A DNA stretch of 64,000 nucleotides from Trichoplax adhaerens (taxonomy: Eukaryota; Placozoa; Uniplacotomia; Trichoplacea; Trichoplacidae). This document shows positions 52,301-64,000 of the stretch, piece by piece. How positions within the stretch are numbered: the stretch's first letter is position 1; every line of letters begins with the position of its first letter. The notes under the pieces were generated by a model. The model was not told where the DNA came from and searched no databases. It worked only from the letters and a program-made list of their open reading frames with translations. The position numbers and the translations under genes are program-made. The stretch covers positions 787,115-851,114 of the forward strand of contig NW_002060964.1 of the NCBI RefSeq assembly GCF_000150275.1. The letters are read 5' to 3'.

Positions 52301-55300
52301 CGGGCTTAAAATAAATAAATTCCGATAGGCTTTTAGTCCTTTCTGAACTGTAAATATTATCATTATTTTCAGCTTATTGGTATCTAGATGTAATGCAGCT
52401 AATCTGTTATATAGGTCGTGATAAATATTGCGACTAAACCAGTACAAATGGCACTAATCCATTCGCCTTATGCAATCTTCGAACGCGTGCTATGTACTGT
52501 AAATTGTTACAAGTCAACATGCTAGAAATAATTAAATTAATATAGGCCTTCTAATCTTTCCTAAATACTGAAGAATATTACAGCAAACCATTACATAGTA
52601 CGCTGTTCTGCTCGCCTTACCAACCTTCTATTCTCGTATTATCTATCACAAATTCTTGCGAGCTAACCTGCTTGAAATAACTCATATAAACCTTACAATC
52701 TTTTCCTAAATACTAAAGAATATTGCAGCAAGACCAGTGCTCGTTGCACTATTCCACTCGCCTTAGGCAATCCTCTAAGTTGCATTATGTACTATCAATT
52801 CTGGCGGTCAATTGCTTGAAATAACTCGTGTTGGCCTTATAATCTTTCCTAGATATTGCCCTAATTTCAATTTATCAACATCCAGATAAAATTTAGACAA
52901 TCTCCAGCATTTATATGAAAAACGAACATACTATTTGGCTTAATTTTTGACATACTGTTTGTCTTACGCAATCTTATATAACTTAATTGAGTCAAAATGA
53001 ATTTGCATCGACAAAAGAAGGTCTACAAACGAATACTGTAGAGCAACTAAAAATTAAAGGCATCGCTCGCGTTTCAAGGCTCACTTACGAGTATCTTAAA
53101 TAAATGTCAGAAGACTATTTCCCGAATGCTATGATCGTTTTAAATCTATCCCCATTTTCTCCATTTAATGGCCTTAGGTCTACCAGCTGAATTTAAATCA
53201 ATCAACCCGGTACTTCACCATTGCCTGTCAACAGGAGAAATGGTTAATTTATCTACGCTCTACTTTTGTAGATTAATGTACTTGAAATCGATGTTATGTA
53301 CGTTACGTCTTAATCGTTTCTAATTGCTTCATAGAGGTTTAATTTTACTCGTATATGGCTACAGCACCATAAACTTAACGTTAAATAATGGACTTGTATG
53401 GTAAACGAATATTAAATCAAGCAGGTCTATAGTACCACGAAACGTTCACGTTCAACGATCTTAATTTTAACCACAATGCTAGATAATATAACTCGTATAA
53501 ATCTGACTTGAGTCTATACTTTGCTATAAGTGGTATGTGGCAAATAGTAGCCGTAATCTCGTTCAAAGAAAATAATGAGGAATGATGGATATGAAACAGG
53601 ATAAAATTCATAGAATTAATGAAAAGGAAGTCTGCCTATCACAAACTTATTATTTCAATTTTTTAAATTGAATTCGTCCCTTATTCTATAACCGATCAAA
53701 TTTTTTATAAATTGCCTATTCAATAATTCTAACTACAGTATCAATCAATATTTTACTCTTGATTTATTAATCATGATTATATTACTACATTACTAGTCCG
53801 AGAATAATATAATATCATCGATCGATCAAAATTCGATTATAGATCCAGTACTCTTCTTGCATAGCGATTACATTAAAGTAGACTAGTTGGTAGTAAACCT
53901 TACCTAAACTCATTAAAATGTTTACTACAATCCCTTAAGTTAGAAATAATTTTACTACAGGAGAAATATTCCATCGCCTGATCAATCTCTATCCCAACCT
54001 ACTCACTACCGATATAATAGTAAATCTACGCTTTCTGTTATTAGTTTTAAGGATAAAATCGTTCATTGTAAAAATGTACATTGGGTTTTGAAAAATTCGT
54101 ATAATAATCACTAAGCTATCGGATTGTTATCCACTCCTCTTCTCTCATCCTTATTGCTGAATTTTAAATAAAGTAGTTGTCTTGTTATTCTGCGGTATGC
54201 TAACTTGCTAATAACTAGGTTATAAATAATAATGATTTTATAGACATTAGCCCGTAATGCTAAACTATAAAGTAAACACAATATAAGAATTTATTTTTAT
54301 TTCCTGTAGAAATAATGAGAAGAACGATGATGCAGCTAAATATATACGATGACGAAGAAAATTGTATTAGAAATGATTATCAAATCACTTCTATCGTCAC
54401 AATGTTAAAAGTAAGACTGTTGTTTGTCATTACAAAGATTATAACGATATTGCATTTCATAACGGTGAGATTAGCTGTTCAGTAATTTCTGTGGTTGTGT
54501 AAAAATATCGTAGGAAAAAAATATACCCTATATTTAAAAACGTTGATAGACTTCACCTTTAAAATCAAAGAGCAATTTTTTATTCCTATTTCAAACGAAT
54601 TTGAAACCCTAGATAGAAGTGGGGCTACTTTTAAACTCAATGGCAATGGTTATCCAGTGCGTAAACTATAATCTAGGACAAGGTTGTGGCAAAAATGTAT
54701 AAAACTTTACTATAACAAGTCTGATTCACTTTGGACTCTGTTGTAATGTTATAAATTATTAATTGATCGATCTGCATTTTAATACTAAGGATATCGAGAA
54801 AATAAAATTGTATAGACTTACATGCTTTACATTTTAAACTTATCCATCAACTCGTCAAATAATTTCATCTTGATATCTATCATGGCTGCCAGTAAAATTA
54901 GTCGTCAAGTGATAATCAATATTATAAAAACACAGAGAATAGACTTTTTAATACTGCTATTATTCCGTTTAAGTTTTTCATTTTGTTGACGTCATGATTA
55001 CAATAATGACTTGAATTATATATGCCTAATCGATGATGGCAGCATATGCGGATAAAGAATTCTATGGGAAATACTTCATTTTGCATTAATAGTGTGGTAG
55101 TATTACTTTCTACTACTGGTTGCTGCAGGAACTTAACAATAACAATCCCATTTTCATAAAGTTTTTAAGGAGTTATATAACTTTAGAAAGGATCATAATA
55201 TCAAATATTTTGTGGGTATAGTGTTTACATGATGTAAATAGAATTAAATAAAATGGTATTGCCGTAATTGAACTATTTTTTTTACCTGGAGGCATTATCA

Positions 55301-57712
55301 ATCGATACGAAACGATTTGATGATAGTTATTTTAATTGTACACGGTTTCTTTTCAAAAAAAATGAAGGCCATTTTCACCAAGAAACTATCTTGAGTCACA
55401 TAGACTGATTTCTATTTATCCAGTAAGTAGTCATAGTTTCATCGATACTTAGCTCCTAGGAAGTTTAAATTAAATCATCGAAACAGACTGCGAATATTAT
55501 AACATCTTGATATGATTGTCTGCTATCACGATAAATTGAAAACATGTACATTTAATACTGTTAAACTACTGTCAATTCAGTCATATCTTTGATTCAAATT
55601 TTGCCACGAAACTTTATAATCCCGTGATATCATTCGAAAAGCGTGAAAATTTTTAGTACCGGTTGAAACATTGTCTTAATGCAAGAAATTTTCACTCAAG
55701 ACCAATCAATAGAAATAATAAGAATATGCTAGGTATTGCCTTATTATTTTCATCGGCGCTATCATGATACTGATTTTGTAGATCATAGTTTGGTAGTCAA
55801 ATTAATTGCTTTATTCTCATCATTACATCTATAATTTGATCTTGCTATACTTTGCCTTTAGTGATCAGTGTTGATTAACTTTAACTTTGCTTCTTTCCAT
55901 CAGCAAATATATATCAGCAGACAATAGATAATCGATTTATTTCTACGGGTAAATGCTAGTTAGTGTTGATATTGCGGACATTAGGTGACAACAGCCTCTT
56001 TTTCATGGTTCAATTGTAATGCAGTTCGTAAAAGAAAGTAAAATCAAAGGCAAATTTGTCATCCATTCAATTCCATAGAGTCTGGTTAATAATAAATCAG
56101 TAAGAAACAAGATGCAAGCACCGAATTTCCTTTTAATTTATTTCATAAAGCTACCGATTGAGAATATAACTGCGAAAAATGTCTTCTTGCTGACGTAAAT
56201 TGATCAAAGAGAGGTTTATTAGTATTACTGTAGAAGTAGGCCTGCGAAAAAATCTATATTACTCGTATTATCGATATAAATGGATTGAGCAGAGGTCTAC
56301 TAATACTACATGCAGGTCTGCCAAAAATTTCATTATTTCTGATACAAACGCATTGAGAAAAGAAATTTATTATCACTAAATGTGAGACTGCGGAAAACTT
56401 CATATTATCAATTAGATTGATTGAAAAAGAAGCTTATTATCATTAGACGCGGGCGGTTCCTTACAAAGCTTTTTATTGTAGGAAAGAATTTCGTCATAAA
56501 CCGGATATCTTTAATTTTTGACTAATGTTTTCGGTTCAATTAAAGCAAGGATGGTAACCAATTATGCTGCATTCATCCAGAGTAAATACTACGTAAGACT
56601 ATCATGAAAGAAAGCCTATAGAAGTATGAAAAGGGTAAGTCGTATAGATGAATCATAATTTTATGACTATTTATTATCATGGCTTTGTTAACCCAAATTG
56701 CAGGTCTAAGGATAAAAATTATATAGAATCTTATAAATAGGGTGGAAATAAACATTATAAAAGGAAATACCGGTAGTTTGATGTATATTGATGGCAGATA
56801 GTCAAATAACCACCCTTTAGGAGTAATTAAATATGAACCTATATCTGCTTCACCAAGTACTACTTTCGTTATTATGAGTCAACGTTGAAACAAAAAGTTT
56901 ATCCTATAAGTTGCATACAAGCTCTCATGCAGTTTGGAATTTTGTATTGGTATTGAACTTACAAAGATACTTAAGAATTAGAGTGGCCATCTCTAACAAC
57001 AAACCTCTCTAGTGGTTTCTTCGAAATTAATATTTTATCATCATTAACCTAAAGTAGTATAAGTACGGTAGTAATTCTTGTATCTTATAATATAGGCCCT
57101 GCCCATTTAAGCCAAACCTATTGGAATAAATATCATATCATTATCAAATCTAGATTCCCTGTGTGAAAATTAAATAGGATATCACTTTTATGATATCTTC
57201 TTATTGCTTTTGTCAACTGTCTCTCAGGTGGCATTCTATTCTAGCTGAAAGCCTAATTGGAATTACTCTTTAATGATAGCTAGTAGGGATAATAGATTCA
57301 AGATTTAAATATAATTCAAGGACAGATCGATAGTCTTCTAATCTAACTAAAATAAGATAATCAATCATTGCTATTTTTAAAATCGCTTAGAGCATGATTG
57401 ATTTATGTATATGGGCAGTTGGAAAAAGTACTAAACCATAAAGATAATCTTTTAACGGCGATTATGAACAGAAATGAAGCTATTTGGATTACAGTTGTTT
57501 AAAATTGAAATAGCTTATAAAACACTAGGAGAATGGGCGCAAGTTTCATCTTATATCAGAGCCAACAAACCTGAAGCTTTTTCAACCCTAACCGAATCCA
57601 GTACTTTTAATATACTTTGCTCTAGAGTAGCATTGGGTTTACCAGTTAGATCCTTTAATTTTCCAATCATTTCTATACATTCATCCTTGATTTTATTAAA
57701 CTTTGGATCCAT
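41031..57712 (-). CDS. KIF26: KIF26-like kinesin (11 exons)
   Basis: The product is about 1,177 residues with an N-proximal kinesin motor. Exons are 57571-57712, 48413-48510, 45746-45925, 45433-45526, 44875-44980, 44569-44654, 44447-44499, 44106-44268, 43734-43872, 43455-43620 and 41031-43337; all phases agree. Motor landmarks in order are LKVFLRVR (beta-1), FAFDSIFNYGD, the P-loop GAMASGKSYT (split by an intron), NLGVIPYSLIWLYHAIEEER, YSVRISATEVYKNEVRDLL, SLMFIVYLYRYK, RSRLYFIDLAATDE (switch II), LREPLGNSKCYKTMIVNV and LSTLNIASKI. The phrases IIP-type 'GVIPYSLIWLY' and 'RSRLYFIDLA' and the weak switch I point to the KIF26/kinesin-11 group, known as microtubule-binding kinesins with little or no ATPase. 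The family call is from memory of motifs, not alignment. Confidence 0.85.
43455..45925 (-). CDS. KIF26: Motor-domain exons of the KIF26-like kinesin
   Basis: Eight exons hold the motor. The Walker A lysine is kept (ASGKS). The switch I consensus NxxSSRSH appears as NPGKRQGS, losing the Ser-Ser-Arg-Ser core. Switch II, normally DLAGSE, reads DLAATDE, with the central glycine replaced. The usual YRDSKLT of the microtubule-binding loop appears as NNRNKLI. The strand order and helices around these are otherwise intact, so this is a derived motor and not a pseudogene. Confidence 0.8.
45926..48412 (-). other. Large intron before the motor of the KIF26-like gene
   Basis: This 2.5-kb intron links the exon ending ...NYSRK to the exon starting LKVFLRVR. 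It contains the repeat at 46090-46690 and otherwise no gene that I can support. Confidence 0.6.
46090..46690. repeat. ~120-140-bp degenerate tandem repeat in an intron
   Basis: The segment 'atgcacaagtttaattcaat' + 'ggtagaacttccaaatcgtt' recurs from 46136, 46274, 46393 and 46533. It is followed by 'ctatactgttatttcgtgct' and 'aataatactgcagtaatg'-type segments. About four copies. Confidence 0.75.
51640..52990. repeat. Degenerate tandem repeat, unit ~145-225 bp
   Basis: Recurring blocks are 'tatgggccttgtaatccttt'-like segments (about 52105, 52325, 52545, 52690, 52830) and 'gcagcaagaccagtac'-like segments (about 51985, 52200, 52430, 52575, 52715), alternating in constant order. Copy lengths vary, so this is an old, decayed array. 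Confidence 0.6.
56190..56470. repeat. ~70-84-bp tandem repeat, four copies
   Basis: The pattern 'ttga(t/g)caaagagaggtttatt' + 'agtattact' + 'ggcctgcgaaaaa' + 'ttcatatta' recurs near 56201, 56285, 56352 and 56421, with substitutions. Confidence 0.65.
57571..57712 (-). CDS. KIF26: Probable first exon of the KIF26-like kinesin
   Basis: An ATG at 57710-57712 opens 47 codons (MDPKFNKIKDECIEMIGKLK...) that end at a GTTTGT donor in phase 1. Exon 48413-48510 begins in exactly that phase and the join reads VEKASDAQKQQLKKK. The helical, charged sequence fits the region before the motor. The intervening intron is about 9.06 kb, far longer than the others. An extra exon in that intron remains possible. 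Confidence 0.6.
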
Positions 57713-60700
57713 TCTAGTGTCAAAATAGTTTTCTTACTTGCTATATGATCATCCTAGATAGAGGAATGAATAAAAGCAATTAATAGAAAAGCGTTAGTAC
57801 AGTTTTTATTTCAGGCATGTCATTTGTACAGTACTTTTCCTCTATTTTGCCGGCCATTAAGTTTGTATGGCAACAATTTCAAGTGCAAGAACTCAATCAA
57901 TGATATCAAGCCTAGCGGCATTGCTTCACCTAACTAAATATTTCTGTACAAGTAAACCACCACAAAACTTGGCAAATAATAGCCATGCTATCGCATTATC
58001 TCCTAAGAACTTAATCTAATGTATAGAGAATCAATTTTATTCACATTATTCCTTATTGTCATTTCAAATAGCTGTCATATAGAAACGAAGTAAACAGCCT
58101 TTCGACAGCCGTTAATGACTTGTATGTCAGTTGAGAAAGAAGTCATAGTCTATTATTAGTACTGCTAAATTACCATGTAACCATTTTACTTTTAAAATGA
58201 GATAAACAGTCAAGTTTAGGAATCCGCTAAGAAATAGTGAACTTTTCTTGCGTACAGATAAATCATAACGTTAGTTTCGAAATTCGCTAAAATACACCAG
58301 GGAGATCCAACCATTTTGGAGGGCAGCAAGCCAACGATCATTTGTAATATACATGAATGATCTAATCCATTAGCAATTTGTAGGCGAACTTGAATTAATC
58401 AAATACCCATCTATCCTAAATCTGATACAATCCTATCTGTCCTTTATTCTACTCTATTTTCTTAATGAGATTTTTGACTGCCTTACAGACAAATAAGAAT
58501 AAAAGATTTGCTGCCATATCTATACTTCAAATGATCTCTTCCAAACGGGTGTAATTTGTCATAAATAAATACAGAAGTAGGAAAATATTTCGCGGTATAG
58601 AAATCATGATGGGACACGAAACTGTGGGAACTATACTAGTATCTTGGATAATATCAAGGTTCTCTAAAATTATGAAAAGTAGATTCTACTGCTGCAAATA
58701 ATAAGGTACATTTCTAGATATAGGAATTAATCATGATCTATGAAAGATGGCTGCCGTGATAATATTGCCAACACGAATGAAAGCACTGCTTTTTCAATAT
58801 TATTGTAATTGATCGGAGAGCGTATAGCATTTTATTTACGATCATTATTTCCTCATCAATAGCTGTAATTCGCACAGTTTCTATTTCATTTTAATTGTAT
58901 TCTGTGCTCATATTAAAGTTTCAATCCATTCTAAATGAAATAAAAATCAACTAATCTGTCCACTGTTACGTACAATTATAAACCAGCTTACAGTATATTA
59001 TGGGAGTCAACTAATATAGAAAGGCACAACGTTTAGCAATCATGCTGAAATAATCAATCATGTAATAATAAAAGTACTTACCACCATCTATCAAAGAATT
59101 TTTCAATCTTTCGCCAATTTTCTACCATAGATATCAAGTTTACAACATTCAGTCCATACTACGACAAGAAATGACTCATTTAAGTATGGAAATGACCTAA
59201 TAAATAGTATACGCCTCGATTAATTTCCAGGTATTTCTTTCTTATTGATACTATCGAAAGCAAATCTTTTGAGTCTAAAATAGAAATGGAAAGGCTATTT
59301 TATATTGAAAACGTAACGCTACTTAAATATTAATGCAAATATGATAATAAATCTAATAAATCTTGGCATTAATTAGATCTCAATGACTACAGCCATGGCC
59401 ATCATGACAATTTAGAAAGGAAAACAAAGCAGCAATTGACGAGGTATTGTTCAATTTCTTGTTATGTAAATGCATTACCTGTAGAAAATTTATTTTTATT
59501 CTCCTTGTATCGATAGTTTGGTATTGTTGTTGTGCTGCATATAACAAAAAAAAAGTTTTTGAACACTTGGTCTAGTTCACATCATCGTTTTCCTAATCAA
59601 TTTATCTTTTTGGATGTTTATATGTAGCCTATAAATAATTAATCAATATCGAATGAAGCAATACAACAGTCAAAATTGAGTATCATTAATAGGGTATTTT
59701 ATTTGCCAAAAAGCTATTGCTTTACTTGAATAGTAGATGAACCTTTGATTACAAATCAGTAAATAAATGAATAGATGCTACAAAAATATTCCATTCCAAA
59801 GTTATTCTCCATTCATAAACGAGCCTATCGATTAATTGATGTTTTCACAGTTAAGATATGGATGCCTGCCTAATATTACCCTGGAGATCTTGTTTACAGT
59901 TTTTGTTCCATGTTTTAATGTCCAACTTGTGGTTCTGTAAGAACGACATTGCGCCAGTGTTATACAGTAGTGAATTTTCTTTATAGTTTTAGTCATCATC
60001 TTATACGTATAGGTTGTTTCTTCAAAATAATAGCTTGTTACAGTTACAAAAAAAGATTCATTAATAAAAAAAGATGTTAATCAACGATTGTGTTTTGTGT
60101 AAAATTTGAACTATAAAGCTATACTCGACTTGATATAACTTGTACAATGTCGCTGTTAAATTAGCAAGTAGATGTGATTTGTTGTTACAGAAAATTAAGT
60201 TCAAAAGTTTATTTTAATTCTAATTGCTTGCTTTTAAATCGATCAAGCCATCAAGGTTATTACAATTGAATAAGTATTCATAAAAACTGCACTCAAAAAT
60301 TTCTCATAAGGACCCTTTCCTTGACTGTATCTATCACCCACTCACTTTCTAAAGAGCCATATTTGCTGATTATAGCAACGCCCGTGCTATCCCTATTCAA
60401 ATTAATTAATTAATCCATCGCTCATTAATTTAAGACTCTATAAAAATGAAATAAAACATCGATATTAGTTAATAAGTTTAGGGAGTCATAATGAGAAAAT
60501 AATGACTATTTTATGATCCTGTATTCAATGAAATAGGTCACGACTCATTCTATTCTTTGACTCAACGAGATGAGAACCAAAATAGTATCGATAGCTAGTT
60601 GAAATTTTCAAAAAGTTTCACAAGCATTTCGTATGCAAACTTTGACCTATTTTATGCCGATTATCCTTGTACTATAGCGGGCATGCATTCTTTGCTATAG

Positions 60701-62440
60701 CACCGTAGGACTCGACGCAGGATATAGCACTCCTACCAGATAGAATATTCCTCTATCTCCTACACTGGCTAATTGTGAGGCTACTCGATGGACATTAGAC
60801 TAAAGCAAAACATCTTACTCTCTAACTTAATCCTGGATTTATCCCTTTAAAGATAGTTGCCTTCCTGAACGGTATTTATGAATTTTTTTTTTACAGTATA
60901 TAATTAAACTACAGGTTTCATCCAAGCAACTCCCACTGAATGCACCTTACAGTAGACAACCGTACTTCAATCAATAGAGAATTAAGTGCAATATCCAATC
61001 TTATCATGCAGCGTAGCAGCCAAACCGTTGGCTAGTTGAATACTAAATATTGCATCCATTCTATTCAATATTTTAATGCATTATCACTCTGTAGAAACGA
61101 GTGATCCAGTATGGATGGTTTAAGCATGATGGACATTGCATAAGCACCATCCAACGCTAAAAATTCAAACGAATCATTTCCGCTTGCCCAAGTAGAATAA
61201 CTGTTGTTGGGATACGTTTGCGTCCACTCTTCGTTCTCGTTGTACGCAATCGAACTCCCCTTCTAATTGATCTTCAATATGAAAAGACTATACTATGCAT
61301 AAGATGCGAAAGAGATAGGCTACAATCCTAGTCTTCAAATGTAACACATTATCGTGCAATAACGCTAATCAATTTGTATCAGTGCGATTGTTATTATGTA
61401 TTGAATCCATCGGGCTTGCGAGCGCAGACATATCGATCCTCACCCCCAATAGGTCTGTCTGTAGATGTGTTACGATGCGTAAGCTGGTTGCAAAATTATT
61501 GAGTAATATTCAATATTGTTTGTGTGGGTTGACGTTTTATTCATGATCATTTCTTGCTATTATCTGTTCAGTCTTTGATTAATATGATAATGTAGTTATT
61601 AAATTGTCAAGATTTCTTCAGTAATAAATATTAGTCCATTCTCGGACTACCTCGTCTAAACAATCAGTGACGCTCTAACTATACTTTAGTATGCGGTCGT
61701 TGCAAGTGATCTATTTCGGATGATATAGCTAGACCTGACAATCATATAGCTAATCTCGTCTCTTGAAGTCAGTAAGAGGCGTTTTTGGTTAGCGTTGGCA
61801 TGTGTAGACTAACTTTGTCACTGGTGGTGTGTGACAAGATGCCTCCGTCGATGGAGGAGGTTGTTGAAGATCTATTACAGGTGTTTCAGTAGAGGCGATC
61901 AAACCAACACAACGATTAAATACTTTATCAAGAATGGATGATCAAGACGAAGCGCATTATGGCGATACTATCCCTCTTGACTACCTTACTGTAGGTCAAT
62001 GGATGACTGTACCGTACAGTTCTATCTCTTGTAATCGCAATACCGCAGTCTAACATCATCCTAACATCATGCTCGATTTTGGTGAGAAACTTGCTATCGC
62101 ACTTCAGGGCAGAATCTTACTTAGCCATGGAAGTGAAAACGCCTATCGTGCGATAGCAGGCCGTTTCAATCCATTAGGACTAGTTTGGACGTTGTACTGA
62201 GTGTGAACCAGTTCGAATTAGATTACTTTAAGGTGCCCTAAAATCACGAGAGTGAATCAAAATGTAATAAAAATTATTATTATACGAATATAAAGCTGAA
62301 TAACTTCAACAGAAATTTAACTGCGGATTCGAAATCTTTAACTAATACACTATTGTTTGAATTATTTTTTATATGATTTGATCTATATTAAAGCATTTAA
62401 GCATTTACAATACTTAATTAATAATCTTGAACGAAAAAGA
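57713..62440. other. Upstream flank of the KIF26-like gene, noncoding
   Basis: I find no gene, RNA or mobile element that I can support in this 4.7 kb. A tiny frame at about 61841 (MPPSMEEVVEDLLQ then GTGTTT) looks exon-like but is too short to call. Confidence 0.4.
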
Positions 62441-62445
62441 TCACG

Positions 62446-62735
62446 CTTGTACTGTACAGTACAGTACAGTACAGTACAGATATTTAAGTTTACAGTACTC
62501 AATTCCTAGACAAACAAAGTACTGTAGTTTTGACTACACTGTACAGTACTGTACAGTACAGTACAGTACTGTACCGTACATTTACAAGTGTACTGTACAC
62601 TGTACAGTGTACAGTACTGTACAGTACGACACTGCTAAGTTACAAAACGATCCGTTACTATTACTGTACTGTACAGCTAGAATCTTATGATACAGTATAA
62701 AATCCATACAGTGTACAGTACTGTACTGTACACTG
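62446..62735. repeat. GTAC palindromic satellite
   Basis: The stretch is dominated by runs of 'tgtacagtac' and its complement, for example 62451-62479 and 62540-62580. The word is self-complementary on both strands, so many overlapping hairpins are possible. Open frames across it are artefacts of the repeat. A remnant continues to about 62838. Confidence 0.85.
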
Positions 62736-62839
62736 TACGTGCAGCACGTGATCCATGGATCTCTCAGTCACCTGACTCACGCCCGCCATTGATCATACAG
62801 GACAATGTACTATACTGTACCTACCAGTGTACTGTACAG

Positions 62840-63890
62840 ACTTGAAAGGTTTTCTTGGAGATGAGAACTGTGTAGACGAAACGCATGCGTCATGACAACC
62901 AACCCAAGTGATATCCCAGAATGCTGCAGTGCTACCATGAACAAGACAAGACTAGCGGCCAACGTGCGTTTCGTTCTTTTCGTTGGACTACAAATTGGCA
63001 AGAAGACGAATTAAGCCATGAGTCACACAAAAGTTTGGTATAGCCATCCTAGGAAATTTGGCCCTGGTTCGAGAGGCTGGTAAGTCTTGAAATGATTGCT
63101 TAATGTATAGAGATTACGTCTTTCTATCGAAAATCAGAACTACAGGCATGTCAGGCTAGTCATTAAATCAATCGATCATGAACAGAGTTCTACTGTTTGG
63201 ACAGTATTCATGGCGTCATGACTAGAGGAGAATCATGACGATGATGCACCACATGCAAAGTCTTTTAATGTCACAGTCATAGCCACCACGATTCAATAAG
63301 TTGACTTTCAAAGAGTGCAGTGCTATACTACTTTTAGAACGGAACGAACTTTAAAATGGATGTTTTGTCTTCGTACAATCTAAGTACGGAGTCAACACAG
63401 TTTGCGTTAGCCTAACCTTGTGTACTGGCGTCTTGATAGACCGTGGTATGTACTATAAATAGAAAAGAATCATCTACCATTCGACAGCCCTGCCTGCCAA
63501 AATTGAATACTATACTGTATATGCGGATGCTGTAGTATTTAAATGACTGGCAAGAGAGTGAATTTTTGATTACGGCTGCTATTTCCCTCTTTCAAGTGAA
63601 GTGACTTCATCGTACTTATAGATATAAACTGCCGTTTATTATAGACTTGAGTGACTTCACGTTATGACAGCAGTAGTTATAGTACTAACTCAAACTCTCG
63701 AAGGAATGCTCGACAATCATGTACTTTCTGTTCTTTCATCGATGGCATTTGCACATGTATCAGTTGTTGACATAAAATCTTGTGATAACTGTGAGAGTAC
63801 TCATCTTAAAGCATACATTGTCTCTCTACCCTGCCAATCAGTGATATTCTTCATGACCCGCTAACTATTGCGAAAATGACTACTAATTCT
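62840..63890. other. Right-hand noncoding stretch
   Basis: Only short open frames are present (for example 63664-63864 plus), without a recognisable motif or splice context. No gene is called. Confidence 0.35.
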
Positions 63891-63892
63891 CG

Positions 63893-64000
63893 CTAATCAC
63901 GAATTCTAAAGTCATTTATTTCGCCCTCCATTTCTGCAAATTCGCTATTGAACTCATGTGTTATAAATTCTCTTTCCTTGCAGTCGTGTAACTGGCTATC
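63893..64000 (-). CDS. Possible C-terminal exon of another gene, cut by the window edge
   Basis: The minus strand is open from the window end for 35 codons to TAG at 63893-63895. It reads DSQLHDCKEREFITHEFNSE and continues FAEMEGEINDFRIRD. The highly charged, Glu-rich composition is unlike the surrounding AT-rich noncoding DNA. A frame this long is expected by chance fairly often, so this is only a candidate. No family is recognised. Confidence 0.3.
   Translation of the reverse strand, partial: DSQLHDCKEREFITHEFNSEFAEMEGEINDFRIRD

Larger units (their letters stand above)
48511..57570 (-). other. First intron (~9 kb) of the KIF26-like gene
   Basis: No other coding exon is convincing on either strand. 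The intron holds tandem repeats at about 51640-52990 and 56190-56470. The remainder (48.5-51.6, 53.0-56.2 and 56.5-57.5 kb) looks like unique AT-rich noncoding DNA. Confidence 0.5.

Noticed and set aside
61841-61890. Short plus-strand frame MPPSMEEVVEDLLQ followed by a possible donor
   Set aside because: It is only 14 codons and no downstream exon could be joined to it.
62427-62690. Plus-strand frame rich in Tyr, Cys, Thr and Val
   Set aside because: It is a translation of the GTAC satellite, not a gene.
1-64000. CRISPR array, bacterial operon or phage-like system
   Set aside because: The spliced genes and animal protein families exclude a prokaryotic source. The tandem arrays have no spacer-repeat alternation of CRISPR type.

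Overview
The window is nuclear DNA of an animal. It is AT-rich, its genes are split by short GT-AG introns, and all three recognisable genes are animal families. These are a giant calponin-homology/spectrin-repeat protein, the molybdenum-cofactor enzyme MOCS1 (MoaA joined to MoaC) and a KIF26-type kinesin. Small introns, no recognisable transposon ORFs and many local degenerate tandem repeats suggest an early-branching animal. A placozoan is my best guess, but no single sequence proves it.

Layout: all supported genes are on the minus strand, head to tail. (1) 37-21361: a giant cytoskeletal gene. I traced 22 exons whose reading phases all agree. They encode a basic N-terminus, two CH domains with a long nesprin-like linker, spectrin repeats, then a single 13.1-kb coding exon. 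That exon holds about 37 copies of a 28-residue repeat, an acidic Ser/Asp-rich stretch, many more spectrin repeats and a Ser/Pro-rich tail. An 11-bp tandem duplication inside the repeat array breaks the frame. (2) 21362-34330: about 13 kb without a convincing gene, made largely of different local tandem repeats with units of 96 to 190 bp. (3) 34332-37773: MOCS1, with two mutually exclusive 3' ends. A small exon ends in Gly-Gly-stop (MOCS1A), and a large exon adds MoaC (MOCS1A-B fusion). (4) 37774-41030: intergenic DNA with GTAC-rich palindromic DNA, a hairpin element and a ~103-bp tandem repeat. (5) 41031-57712: a KIF26-like kinesin with a small first exon, a 9-kb intron, nine internal exons encoding mainly the motor, and a long basic low-complexity terminal exon. 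(6) 57713-64000: mostly noncoding, with a GTAC satellite near 62.4-62.8 kb and a possible final exon of another minus-strand gene at the right edge.

The genes do not form a pathway. Two are cytoskeletal (an actin-binding linker and a microtubule-binding kinesin) and one is a mitochondrial metabolic enzyme. The most interesting points are the MOCS1 alternative terminal exons, the giant exon with its repeat hierarchy and frame break, and the kinesin with altered nucleotide-switch motifs.
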